Below the pieces are notes generated by a model. It made no database searches. It had not been told where the DNA came from and saw only the letters and a list, made by a program, of their open reading frames with translations. From Multifurca ochricompacta (taxonomy: Eukaryota > Basidiomycota > Agaricomycetes > Russulales > Russulaceae): DNA of 32,036 nucleotides. Location of the stretch: assembly GCA_022496185.1 (NCBI GenBank), contig WTXG01000355.1:1-32036 (forward strand), given 5' to 3'. This document shows, one piece after another, positions 1 through 9,743 of this stretch; the first letter of the stretch is position 1, and every line of letters starts with the position of its first letter. The position numbers were made by a program, and so were the translations under genes.

Positions 1-1716
1 TTTCTTCCCATCCAGACCGTCTGAATCTTCTTCTTCTTCTTCTTCTCCCTCCTCCTCCTCCCCTCTTCCTCTTCCTCAGCATTGCCATCAACATCGTCCT
101 TGTTATTATCGACGTCTAGTGGTGACCTCACAAAAGAATCCCCCTGGATCCAGGCGCAAGGCTTCGGCGCATGCCGTACCCATTCTGGAAGAGGCGGAAA
201 TTGCCCAGCTCGCCAAGCGCTTTGCTGATGCGATCCCTGAGGGCGAGATGAGTGTACGGCCCGGTTTTTTTTTTTGGCAATAGATCCGTTTTCAGGGCCT
301 AGTTCTCACGTCGGGATTACTACTTAGGTCGCTGGTCTGCAAGGGGTATCTACTCAAGAATAAGACACGCCCACGTGAATGCGTAGAAGAAGTCGGTGAA
401 TGGTGAGGCTTTCTTCTATTTCCTGAGGGGGAGGGGGGGGGGAGAGGGGATGGGGAGAGAGGGGATCGATATTTCCCCATTTTGATGCCGACGGGGAGCT
501 GACGTTTTTTACCCGCTATAGGATACAACAAGAGCGTGAGGCGAGAGCCCGGATCAAGCGGGAGAAAGAGGAGGTGAGCGAATTCGTCCCGCCGCCAACC
601 ATAAAGAAAGAATAAAAAAAGTCTAATCGTGTATCTTAGCGTGAGGCAAGAGAGAGAAAGGAGGTATGATATAGCCCTTTTTTTTTTCTTGCTAGAACCT
701 GTCAATGGCGGCTAATACGAACCTTCGCGAAGGCGGACGAGTTGGCGCGTAAAGAGGTTCGTCATATATTTTTTAAACTTCAGCCCCCTTCTCTCTCCAT
801 CTTTTAAATTAAATGTCTGATTTGGTCTTTTTCTGACTTTTTTTTCTTTCCACACAGAGGGAAGAGCGGGACATACGAGAGGTACAGTTCATTTGCCCTG
901 GTTCGTTGGTTCTGATAAATTGAGTTCTGACAATGAGATTTCATATATATAAGCGAGTAGAAGGAGAAGCCAGAGAGGTACGTACGTAGCACATAAACCC
1001 ATTTTCGTCCTCTCTTTTTGTTCTTTTTGTTTCTTTTGTTTTTGTTTTTTTTTTTTTTGTTTTTTAAATAATTTCACGGCCCGCGCTAATTTTACCTCTT
1101 GGATCAGCGACTGGCAAAGAAGGCACTGAAGAAGAGATCAAGGGGGATGTACTGCACCGACATGCCGCCGTTGTCTAACTCGGATCTGTACATCACCTCA
1201 CATCCGCCCTCTGCCGCACTGTCGCACCCTCCACCGCTTCCACCACCTCCCCCGGTATTAGGCGGCTTCCCCACGCCGACGTCACCGATGGCGCCACCGG
1301 CGATTTTACAAACGACAACTCTTGATGGAGATGGAGGGCGTGTAGATTCGAGCGACGAAGACGATGAGGGCGATGACGATGGCGATGAGGATGACGAGGA
1401 TGATGATGACGACGAGGACGAGTTCGAGGACTCGGAGCCGACCGAGGCAACGGCGACTGAAGTGGATGCGGAGGAGAGCGTCACGTCAGAGGGTGAAGTG
1501 AGCGCGTCGCTGATGGAAAGAAGTGGAGCCGGAGCCAAAGTGATGGACAAGTGGGTCACAGTCAAGGGAGGAGGACAACAGCAACAGCAACAACAGGCAC
1601 AGGCACAGCCACCGTTGCACCCTGTCGTGACGGGGGAGTCTGTATCCGCAGCAGGAGCAGGAGGAGTAACAACGCTCATACCGTCGTTACGGTCATCATC
1701 ATCATCATCATCGTGA
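1..1716 (+). CDS. BCS1-like AAA-ATPase, C-terminal part (5' truncated by window)
   Basis: This is the C-terminal end of a BCS1-family AAA protein, a mitochondrial inner-membrane chaperone family (Bcs1 itself helps insert the Rieske protein into complex III). The first residues, FFPS, fit the position after the AAA core. They are followed by a Ser-rich loop, the segment LAKRFADAIPEGEMS, and the family motif LQ-GYLLKNKTRP with a following EW. My exons are 1-253, 328-402, 522-573, 640-663, 733-756, 858-881, 954-977 and 1108-1716 (stop TGA 1714-1716). The four middle exons are each exactly 24 nt and encode Glu/Arg-rich octets, giving a charged helix. The last exon encodes a Pro-rich, then strongly acidic Asp/Glu tail, a short Gln run and a terminal Ser run. 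The frame breaks at a G run (343-346), where one base too many separates LQ from GYLL. Basidiomycetes carry many BCS1 paralogues, so I give no symbol; the AAA core lies outside the window. Confidence 0.8.
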
Positions 1717-1730
1717 GTGAAGATGAAGAT

Positions 1731-1747
1731 AGGGTTAGGGTTAGGGG
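1731..1747 (+). repeat. Short interstitial TTAGGG tract
   Basis: About two and a half TTAGGG units (AGGGTTAGGGTTAGGG followed by more G) lie 15 bp after the stop codon of the BCS1-like gene. TTAGGG is the usual telomere unit of basidiomycetes. The tract is too short and too well surrounded by single-copy genes to be a chromosome end. Confidence 0.6.
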
Positions 1748-2699
1748 GCGGGGGGGGCGCTCCCTCTTTTTTCTTTTTCTTTTTTCGCATGTGTGTGTCT
1801 TTTGCTTTTTTGGATTTCGTCTGACGTGATGGATGGTGGTCGGAACAACTGGACGATGGCAGGCTTGTGGTCACTTTTCAACTTGTGATTCCCCTTTTTT
1901 TTCCTTTTTTTTATATTGTTTTTTTTTGAATTCTCCGCGTCATCATCATCATGCCTTCTTCCTCCTCCCCCTTCCTCCCTCCTTCCCCCTCTTCTTCTCC
2001 CGCATACTCCATCTACAGAACCCAAAGTACAGTTCCGGTATCAACTTTTATATTTCTTTTTTGTGTGTGTATATGTGGATTTGTTAATAGCAGTTAGGTT
2101 ACCCCCCCTCCCCCTCCCCCTTTCTCCCATCTTATATGTTGTACGTACGTATTTTTTTGCTGGTATTTTTTTTTGTTTTTTTTCCATCCTTCCATCCATC
2201 CATCATCATCATTATCATCATTTTTTCGCGCTCCTACCCTCCCCTCCCTCTACCCCACACGCTTCTCTTATTACTCCTCCCCTCCCAACCCTAGAGCAGC
2301 CTTTTTTTTTGTTTTGTTTTTTTTGTTAAATAAACGCAATAATAATAATAATAAAAAAAGAGAAAACGGAAAAAAAAAAAAGGAGGGGGGTTTTCTCTTT
2401 TAATCCTTTTTTAGAAATGAAAAGCGGCAAAGCGGAATCTTTTTTTTCCCACGTAAACCCCGTTCATCCCCCGTCGCCGCCTTCCCCTCCCTCCCAAAGC
2501 AAAGCAAAAGGAGTAGGAAGTAGTATCATCAAGACGAGCACAGAACCTACAGAGACCGTGCATTTAGGGTTGCCTTTCCCCCCCCCCTCCCCCCCTTCCT
2601 CTATTTATCTATCTATCAATCTTTTTTTTTTAATGTTTTGTTTGATATTGGTAGGCCGCGGGTAAGGGGGGGGGAGGGAGGCTCCCTTAACTTAACCTT

Positions 2700-2725
2700 T
2701 TAGCCTAACCTAAAACTTAGGCTAA
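2700..2725. repeat. Perfect 9-bp inverted repeat (hairpin)
   Basis: TTAGCCTAA (2700-2708) and its exact reverse complement TTAGGCTAA (2717-2725) flank an 8-nt spacer. It lies between two convergent genes, so a role in 3'-end formation is possible but not shown. Confidence 0.5.
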
Positions 2726-3045
2726 GATAAACTAGAACAGAAGAAACAACCCCAACCCCCCCCTTTTTTTTCTTTTTTCTAATTTTCAAAGTGCCAGCAG
2801 AACGGTTTTTCGCGTTTGTGTTGGGTTTGACATATATATAAAATTATTTAAGCTAGTACTTTTTTATTTATTAACACGCAAACAAAGATAGAGAGAGAGA
2901 GAGAGACATAGCGTGGGTGTAGGTGTGGGTTATTATCCCCCCCCCCCCTTCTCTCTCAAAAAAAAAGTGCAAAACGTTAACAGAAGGCGTGAGGAGAGAG
3001 AGAGATTCTATTACAACGGTCGTGTGTTCCCAAAAGTCCATTATT

Positions 3046-6000
3046 TTATGATGATGAAGTAGCAGAAGCTGAGGTCAAAGTAACCTCAGTCAAAATCTTG
3101 AACGCGTCCCTATACGCGTCCAACAACGCCTTGACGCGTGTACGTTCCGCGACGAGTCCCGTATCCTCGTTCAACAATTCGCCAAACAAATTCGGTTTGT
3201 AAAGAGCGCTAACCAACCGATTTTGCACTTGTTGAGAGCTATAGTTCACCAAGAGGTGCATGATCGCCTTGGGCACTAAATCTTGTACGCTCTCCCTCAC
3301 AATCGAAAAGTAAGACGCGATGAGGGATCGGATCAAATTGATCTCCATCTCCTCTCGTACCGTCATCTGCGTCCCATCACCTGCGACCTATTGAAAAAAA
3401 AAAAAAAAGAGGTGAGGACGAGGACGAGGACTTAATCGTCAGGTTATCTCGGATCCAGATAACCCGGTAATAACAATACGTACCGCTTCAATATGTTTGC
3501 CCAAACTTTTCATATCATACGCCGCACTGTTCCCATCATGCTTCCCTGCCAACAACAACCCTGACCGCAATATAGCATCCGTACCAGACACGTCCCGTCC
3601 AGAAGCCACTACCACATCCGATCCACCCGAAACCCCCAGCGCGGCGGCACCAACAGAAGTGGCGCCGCCGATGGCAGAAGCAGATGTAGAAGCAGATGCA
3701 GAACCGGCACCAATCGGTCCCGGTCCATTTTGTCCAAAAAAGTAGTTCAGGAAGGTTTCGCGTGCCGTATGTGGTGATGCCCCCCCGGCGTGATATTGCT
3801 GTTGCTGTTGTTGTTGTAGTAGTGCTTGTTGCTGTTGTTGCGCGTGCGAGATTCGGTGGTGTGAACCCACGCGCGACTCGCTTGCATTTGATGACCGCGG
3901 TGACACCTTGGCACCTCCACCACGGGGACGCTCCCGTTCGTATTGCAACATCCCCGAGGCAGATCGAGTTGAGGCCACGGTCGTATTAGATGGGGCACTA
4001 GCGCCAGGCGGGAACTCGTCCGCCGAGTCCGTGGCCCCATCATCGTCTCCACCGCCGCCGTTAGTATTGGTTGGGCCGACCAACGGAGAACCATTCACAA
4101 TCACCCCCGTCGCCGAATTCGTGGCGGGGTCTGCCGACTTGACCTAGCAAAATTTGGCGCAAAAAAAAAAAAGCATAAAACATGGGTTAGCGAAAATGTA
4201 AAAACTCCAAGCGCCAAGCGCCATCGCCTTTTTTTTTTTCCTTACCCGTGGTGGATGCCCATGTCCGTACCGAGGAGCTGGCGGAGTGTGCAGCTGTTGT
4301 GTCGTCGCCGTGGCGAACGCAGGGTGGTTCGTATTGATGTACGCGACTTGAATGTCAATGAGGCTCTGTGCATAAGCCGACGTTGGGCCGAGGCGTTCGC
4401 GCAAAAGCTCGGAGACGGTTTCAACGAGTTGCGTATGTAGCCGCGGGAAACGTTGTAATTCCTAATGCAATGTGATGCAGTCAAGTTTTGGGAGGCATCG
4501 AGCGGGGGAAGGAGGGAGAGGCAGCGGTACCGTGCTCGTGCAATTATGGCAAATCTTGACGAGCTCTTCGTATACGAGCTCGACGCATCGCAGGCTGGGC
4601 GCTTCGAGGAGTTTGATCTGTGGCTTCACGAGCAGGTCGAACGCAACTTCGGGCACGAAAAGGCTAGGACGTGGACCAGTCGAATTACGGATGGCGGTGC
4701 GGATATCTTGACTGTCGAGTGACTGCGTCGGCTCGATGCTTGCGAGCGCGTTCCCAAAGACGTCATTGAAGATGTAATAGATTCGCGCGCCGCCGGAAAG
4801 CTCTTTGGTTGATATTTCGACGTTCGTACCTTCGATGGATGTGACAAAGTCGCGTGCAAATTGTGTCATGAGCCGGAGAACGAGTGAGCCTTGCTGTGGG
4901 GGGGGGGAAGCGCCGTTCAAAACCTGAGAAAGAAAGAAGAGAAAAAGGAGATGGGACGAGCCTGATTGGTGTCGCCGAAGATCGCCTCGTCACCAAACGA
5001 GTTGAGCTCCTGCTGCGCTTGTCCCATGAGCGTATTCAGCCGTGCCTTCATGTCGGGCAGCTTGTCGCGTATATGATTCATGAGCACCTATAATTGACCA
5101 AATTAAGACGCGATTACCAGAAAAGAAAAAAATAATCTAAAAAGAGAGAACGCGAACCTGATTGAGCGTCTTGGCGAGATATTTTGTCCCATTCTTACGC
5201 GCGATATTCCGATACTGCGAATGACTCCTGAAGAACTCGGCCTCGCTTTCGAGGGCATCAGTCATACTCTTCTCGACGTTGATATCCTGCTGCGAGCGGT
5301 TCACGACGCCGATAAAACCAAGTTTGAGCGGGTACACGCGCCCTGTGAGCACGTCGAGCGCGTGAGTTCCCGCGTCCATCAAGTCGAGCTTCGTTAGGAT
5401 GCCTATCGTTCGCCGACCTTGCGGGTCGACTGACCGCGCAAGCTTGAGAGACTCTGAGTTGGCGAGATCGACATTCGCGGCGGAGACAGCGAGGATGACG
5501 CTATGATGAAACATATTTTGGTCACAAAAAGGCATTCTATGGTAAATAAATAAACACCGTACCAGTTAGGTTTTGAGATGTAGTCAAGAACGAGGCTCCG
5601 AATTTGCTTTTCTATATCACTCGGTTGATCGCCCACAGGGATCTACACCGCTCGTACAGTCAGTCCAAACTCAACTGACTGGAGAGAAAACAAAAAAAAA
5701 GGCGCGAAAGGGCGCTCCGGAGTGATAACAAGCGAGTGGACACCGCACAACCACAACACACAACACACAACACACAACACACAAACGTACCTTTGTGAAC
5801 CCGGGTAAATCGACCAAAGTGAGATCGAGCACGTTGGGACTGTAAATCCGGAGGTGTATGGGTAATTTGGAAACCCCCTTGTTCTGACCCGCGACTCGGA
5901 ACGTCTCCTGCTCGATCTCTCGTCTGATATCGGCGAAATCGACGAAACGCTTGTCGAGGTGGAGGAATTGGCCCCACTCTTCTCCACCACCATCACCACC

Positions 6001-6632
6001 ACCACCACCATCCCCACCGCTTCCGGGCGTATGAATCAATTGCAAAACGAGGGGTCGGCGCGTCACGATTCCTTGACCGCGCGGGAGAAAGTCGCGCCCG
6101 ACGATGCTGGTCGCCGAACCCCGCCGTGATTATTGCGTTTGTTTGTTAAAAGGAGGTTATTATGAGTAAGAAAAAGGAACGAGGAACAAGGGGAAAAAAA
6201 GGACCCAATATACATATATATATATATATAAATGAGAATGAGAATGAGAACGACGATGACGACGAACAAAGTTTAGAAATAAAATAAAATTCACTTTTCA
6301 AGTACGCTGGATTTGCCCGCAGATTGACTGCCGACCTGGGGTAAGAAAGGGGGAAGGGTAGGGCAAACACAGAAATGAGAGAGGAAGTGGATGGTAGGTG
6401 TGGTGCGCGGTTACGCCAGGCTTACCACAACCAACTGGGGCATATCCAGCTCCCCACCTGCAAAAAAAAAAGTCCAGACAATAGCCCCGCGGGAGGGGAA
6501 ATGAGGAGAGGGGAGACAGGTGGGTCAAATTAAGTATATATAAAAAAACGATAGACGGGGTTGAGAATGCGCACCGAGATTGCTGAATGTGTCCTGGAGC
6601 TTATTGACAAGCTTAATGAGATCCTCGTCCAT
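3046..6632 (-). CDS. DNM1: Dynamin-related GTPase Dnm1 (mitochondrial/peroxisomal fission)
   Basis: Dnm1 assembles on the outer membrane of mitochondria and peroxisomes and uses GTP hydrolysis to divide them. Exons read downward: 6632-6575, 6457-6426, 6335-6295, 6106-5791, 5642-5563, 5500-5158, 5087-4962, 4893-4531, 4461-4246, 4143-3484 and 3387-3046. They join in frame to 858 residues, a normal length for Dnm1. Visible are the P-loop GSQSAGKS, the switch-I TRRP, DLPG (G3) and TKLD (G4); then the middle domain with [19 protein letters not shown]; a disordered insert (about residues 526-745) with Gln runs and the Dnm1-type NYFFG motif; and a C-terminal GTPase effector domain with [12 protein letters not shown]. 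The NYFFG motif, IRNSTGPRP and GVVNRSQQD separate it from Vps1. The start at 6632 gives [14 protein letters not shown], a standard N-terminus. The intron at 4894-4961 appears to use a GC donor. Intron 4 holds a CACAA microsatellite. Confidence 0.93.
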
Positions 6633-6864
6633 GACTATTAACTGAAATAACGATGTTCTTTGTTGAAAGGATAGAAAGGAAGTGATACAGTTATAAGAGG
6701 CGAGAGGGTGAGTGCGTGAGTGAGCGTTGCTTTCTCCGAGACGCGTCGTGTCATCACGGCAGCCGGCATCCAACACAACCCAAAGTGGTCGAACAAAAGT
6801 ATATTTCTCTCGTTCTATCTATTTATTTTCACTCATCGACCTACAAAAGCCCCTCCTGAAGCAC

Positions 6865-8038
6865 TCAGATAGCCTTGTTCTTGACCAACTCTGCCAAAAC
6901 AACCACCAATTAATTAAGACAATCTGAGGAGGGAAAAAAAAGAGGAGCACTCACGCTCGACTTCGGACACGGCCCATGCAAGCATATCTTTCTGAGTCTT
7001 CTCCTCAGAGATGCCCTTTAACACATTGTCAACCACGGTCTTAACCAGTTGAGCCTGCTCGTTCTCCTTCTCTTGCTGCTCAAAGCGTGCCCAACTATCC
7101 AACACCGCCTTGATCTCAGTAGCAAGTGCGACGCGCTGACGCTGTACGAACGCATCCGCCTCGAGCTGCGCGGTCTCCTGTATGCATACAAAAAGAAGCC
7201 CCACAAGTTGTGATAAGTCGCTCGCGCGATGCGAAAAAAGAAAGGGGAAGGATGTGAACGCACCTTGGAAATGGCAAAGAGTCCCTCGGTGAGCGAGACG
7301 ACGTCCTTCATTTGGCCAACGGCGTCGATACGATCCTTCACAGCCTGTGTGTGCTCTTCACGCGCGCCGTCAAGTACACCCTTGATACGGGCGATGTGAT
7401 TCTCGGCCCACTCTTTGTATGGCAAGCGAATGGTCTGCAAACATGTACATGTTTCAATCAGCTCTCCCCTTCCCTTTCGCACTACATAAAGCATAAACAT
7501 TCTCTCTCTCTCTCTGTATTTTTTCCTTTCACTGCCTGAGGTATACCCCCTTCCCCTCTCTCTCCACCAAAAAAAAAGACAGCGCACCTTGGCAATGTAA
7601 GCAAAGAGGATGAAGTACCCAACGGCGATGACCGTCTCCTCGTTGAAAACGTATAGTTCCTGAGAGATGGCAGTAGCGAGAAGGCCGCTGCCGAGGATGG
7701 CCGTGCCGGTTTTGGTGATCAAGCTCGGGTGCGAGGGAAGCTTGTCGATGATTTCGGCAGCACGTTCCGCGGGTGGGGGTGGATTTGAGGAGGACGATGA
7801 GGCCATCGCACGGCTGAAAAAAAAAACCCACCCAAAGGAGGGAGGGACGGTGAGGTGTCAGGGAACGAGTACATGGGGTGTAAAAGTCCGACTCAGACTC
7901 ACGCAGAGAGGATTTGAGGGATGGCGGCATGAGGGCGTACGCGCGATACTGTAGAAAAAATAATCAGTTGAGAGATAAATGAAGGCGAACAGACGTGCCA
8001 GATGTGCGAAGAGAGTTGAAAGCGATTCTGGAAGCCAT
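6865..8038 (-). CDS. ATP4: Mitochondrial F1Fo ATP synthase subunit 4 (subunit b)
   Basis: Subunit b forms the peripheral stalk that holds F1 against Fo in the mitochondrial inner membrane. Exons read downward: 8038-7999, 7948-7903, 7813-7588, 7434-7264, 7177-6955 and 6890-6865, giving 243 residues, typical for fungal Atp4. Residues 1 to about 32 are basic and Ser/Ala-rich, as in a matrix-targeting sequence. Two hydrophobic segments follow (about 63-78, AILGSGLLATAIS, and 85-103, VIAVGYFILFAY), then a long charged helix with KEWAENHIARIKGVLDGARE and VGQMKDVVSLTEGLFAISK. The last 26-nt exon supplies the family ending QLVKNKAI. The first intron only fits the frame if it begins with GC after CTG (7998); the two GT sites nearby put exon 2 out of frame. 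The 5' exon pair is therefore less certain than the rest. The DNM1 start lies 232 bp downstream of the ATP4 stop. Confidence 0.88.
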
Positions 8039-8144
8039 CGTCGTCGTCGTTGTTTGTCGGGTTTGGGTTGTTCGTGCGTTGGCGGTTTTTCGTTACCGGC
8101 TTTTCCGATAAATATTCCCACGCAGTTTTTTAATTAATATAATA

Positions 8145-9596
8145 TTAATACTTTTCACCACGAGCAGCACGAGAAACTAATTTAAATCGTTTTCCCAAAT
8201 GTCGTTTCCCGTGTTCAATCACGCAAGTCCCCATCACTGACACGTCTTTCAACGAATCCAAGACTTCACCGATTTTGAAACGAGTTTGTATCATCTTGGA
8301 ACTTTGTTCCGGGTTGTATATCATCCGCAAAAAGTCCCTTTCTACCTTGTCCTCCGCGTCTTTCTTCATCTCGTTCCTAGGATTAGCATCAAGGACTTCA
8401 TAATTTGCTGGACTGAATTAAATGTAGATGTACCTTGTCCACTTCTGCTCCTCATCGAATCTCGTGAGTACGCACCCCCGTTTCAAGCCGAGTGAGCGGT
8501 ACGACCTCCACTTGGCCGCAAGATCCACATGCGGCACAGCGCTCCTTTGTGATGCTCCCCCCCCGTCATTCACCCGAACCTGATCCTTGGTATAACCTCC
8601 CATCTCATCAAAAACAGTGTTTTTGTGCCTCCTCTCCATCGTTTTCATCTCCAGGCCGTCGTCATCACCACCCACAGGTGATTCGTCCAAGCGCACACGT
8701 TTCGGCGGACGCACCGATGCTCCAACCGTAGGCGACAACGAAGACGATAGCGTGCGCGCCGACGCGCGCCGCTTGCCATGTATCTTCCTCGGGGTTCCTT
8801 CTCTTATCAAAACAGCCTGCCAAGAAAAGGGAGGGGGGAAAAAAGCCACGCCGAACGCGGGTTAATAAAGAAGGTCTTGTATGTGATGGACGGGAGGCAG
8901 ACAGACAGGCAAGGGTTTTACTGAAGCTGGCTCCTCGGCGCCGCCGTCGAGGACATAACGCGCGATCGCGACTCGAAAGTTCTCCCGTACACAGCGCGCG
9001 ATCCACGCCGCGTCAAAGACCTTGGTGAATTGTGAATTTTCATTCCGTCAGCAGGTGGATATATGCGCTCACTATCAGTCCCTGTGCAGATATCCTGTCA
9101 TCTCACGAAGGACGTCAGTGCACAGTCTACCTTTTTTTTTTTCTTTTTTTCTTTGGAATTCCCCAATGCAACAAGCACTCCCGTACGCTGTGCAATGCAA
9201 GAAAGAGAAAGGGGGAGGGAACGCACCTGGCTACCGATGAGTCGCCGGGACCGCTACAGAAGTAGTACTGCGCGGTACGCTGTTCTTCATATGAGCGTGC
9301 CACTGTTCCTCCGTGCATATCTGTGGGCGGGCAGTTTAAGTATAGCAAAAGAGAACCCTCTCGTTAGCGCGTATTGGAAGGGCAAAAGCTAGGAGGGGGA
9401 AGGGCACGCGTGAGGTTAATTTACCCCAGGAGCGGATAAGTGCGGAAGAAACTGTCGGGCTGAAAGACGCTGTGTTGTGCATGCATGTATGCATATAGGA
9501 TGATGTTTCGGGGCCCATTGAGCGTCGTACAGAGAGTAGTCTAACCGAGTGCGCACCTAGTGTACCTGAGAATAACTGTGATTCATGTTGGCTCAT
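8145..9596 (-). CDS. Small protein with predicted N-terminal BRCT-like domain
   Basis: I do not recognise an orthologue. Exons read downward: 9596-9566, 9469-9425, 9320-9235, 9020-8922, 8816-8434 and 8376-8145. They join in frame to 291 residues. The first about 85 residues have BRCT features: SQLFS near the start, a hydrophobic helix ALIRSW, the turn HGGTV, a strand AQYYFCSG and a helix with the expected Trp, VFDAAWIARCVREN. The middle is basic with a possible nuclear signal (PPKRVRLDE). The C-terminal 110 residues are charged and helical (KWTRNEMKKDAEDKVERDF). BRCT domains bind phosphopeptides or DNA ends in repair, checkpoint and telomere proteins, so a nuclear role is an inference. The 214-nt intron between exons 3 and 4 is long for this window, so an exon may be missing there. 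The stop lies only 106 bp upstream of the ATP4 start on the same strand. Confidence 0.6.
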
Positions 9597-9743
9597 TGTG
9601 AAATTCGCCGTTCGTTACGTTAAAGAATGTGAAGTGGGTCAGGCAAGGTAAGAATGCCCCCGGGCCGTGTTGTGCTGGCACTAGCGTAGTACCACTCTAC
9701 CACTACCCCACTCTCAACCAGTTCAGTTATACGTATCACCACA
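9597..9743. promoter_or_regulatory. Divergent (bidirectional) promoter interval
   Basis: Only 147 bp separate the start codon of the BRCT-like gene (-, 9596) from that of the coiled-coil gene (+, 9744), so both promoters and 5' leaders must share or overlap this stretch. The + strand start is preceded by CACCACA, a good initiation context. I see no clear TATA box. Confidence 0.55.

Larger units (their letters stand above)
1717..3045. other. Low-complexity intergenic spacer between two converging genes
   Basis: I see no gene here. It separates the 3' end of the + strand BCS1-like gene from the 3' end of the - strand DNM1, so it should hold both 3' UTRs. It contains long T, C and CT tracts, ATC and CCT repeats, an A-rich stretch with AATAA-type motifs at 2325-2354, and GA repeats at 2888-2905 and 2995-3004. 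The many short ORFs are pyrimidine-tract artefacts. Confidence 0.7.

Noticed and set aside
1104..1874. A 256-codon - strand ORF rich in Ser/Asp
   Set aside because: It is the antisense of the acidic and Gln/Ser-rich last exon of the BCS1-like gene; repeats of GAT/GAC/GAG read as Ser-type codons on the other strand.
1916..2665. ORFs in T/C-rich sequence after the BCS1-like gene
   Set aside because: Composition artefacts of pyrimidine tracts: Phe/Pro/Ser only, no domain, no splice structure.
3497..4147. + strand ORFs across 3497-4147
   Set aside because: They are shadows of DNM1 exon 10, whose - strand frame has clear domain motifs and splice sites.
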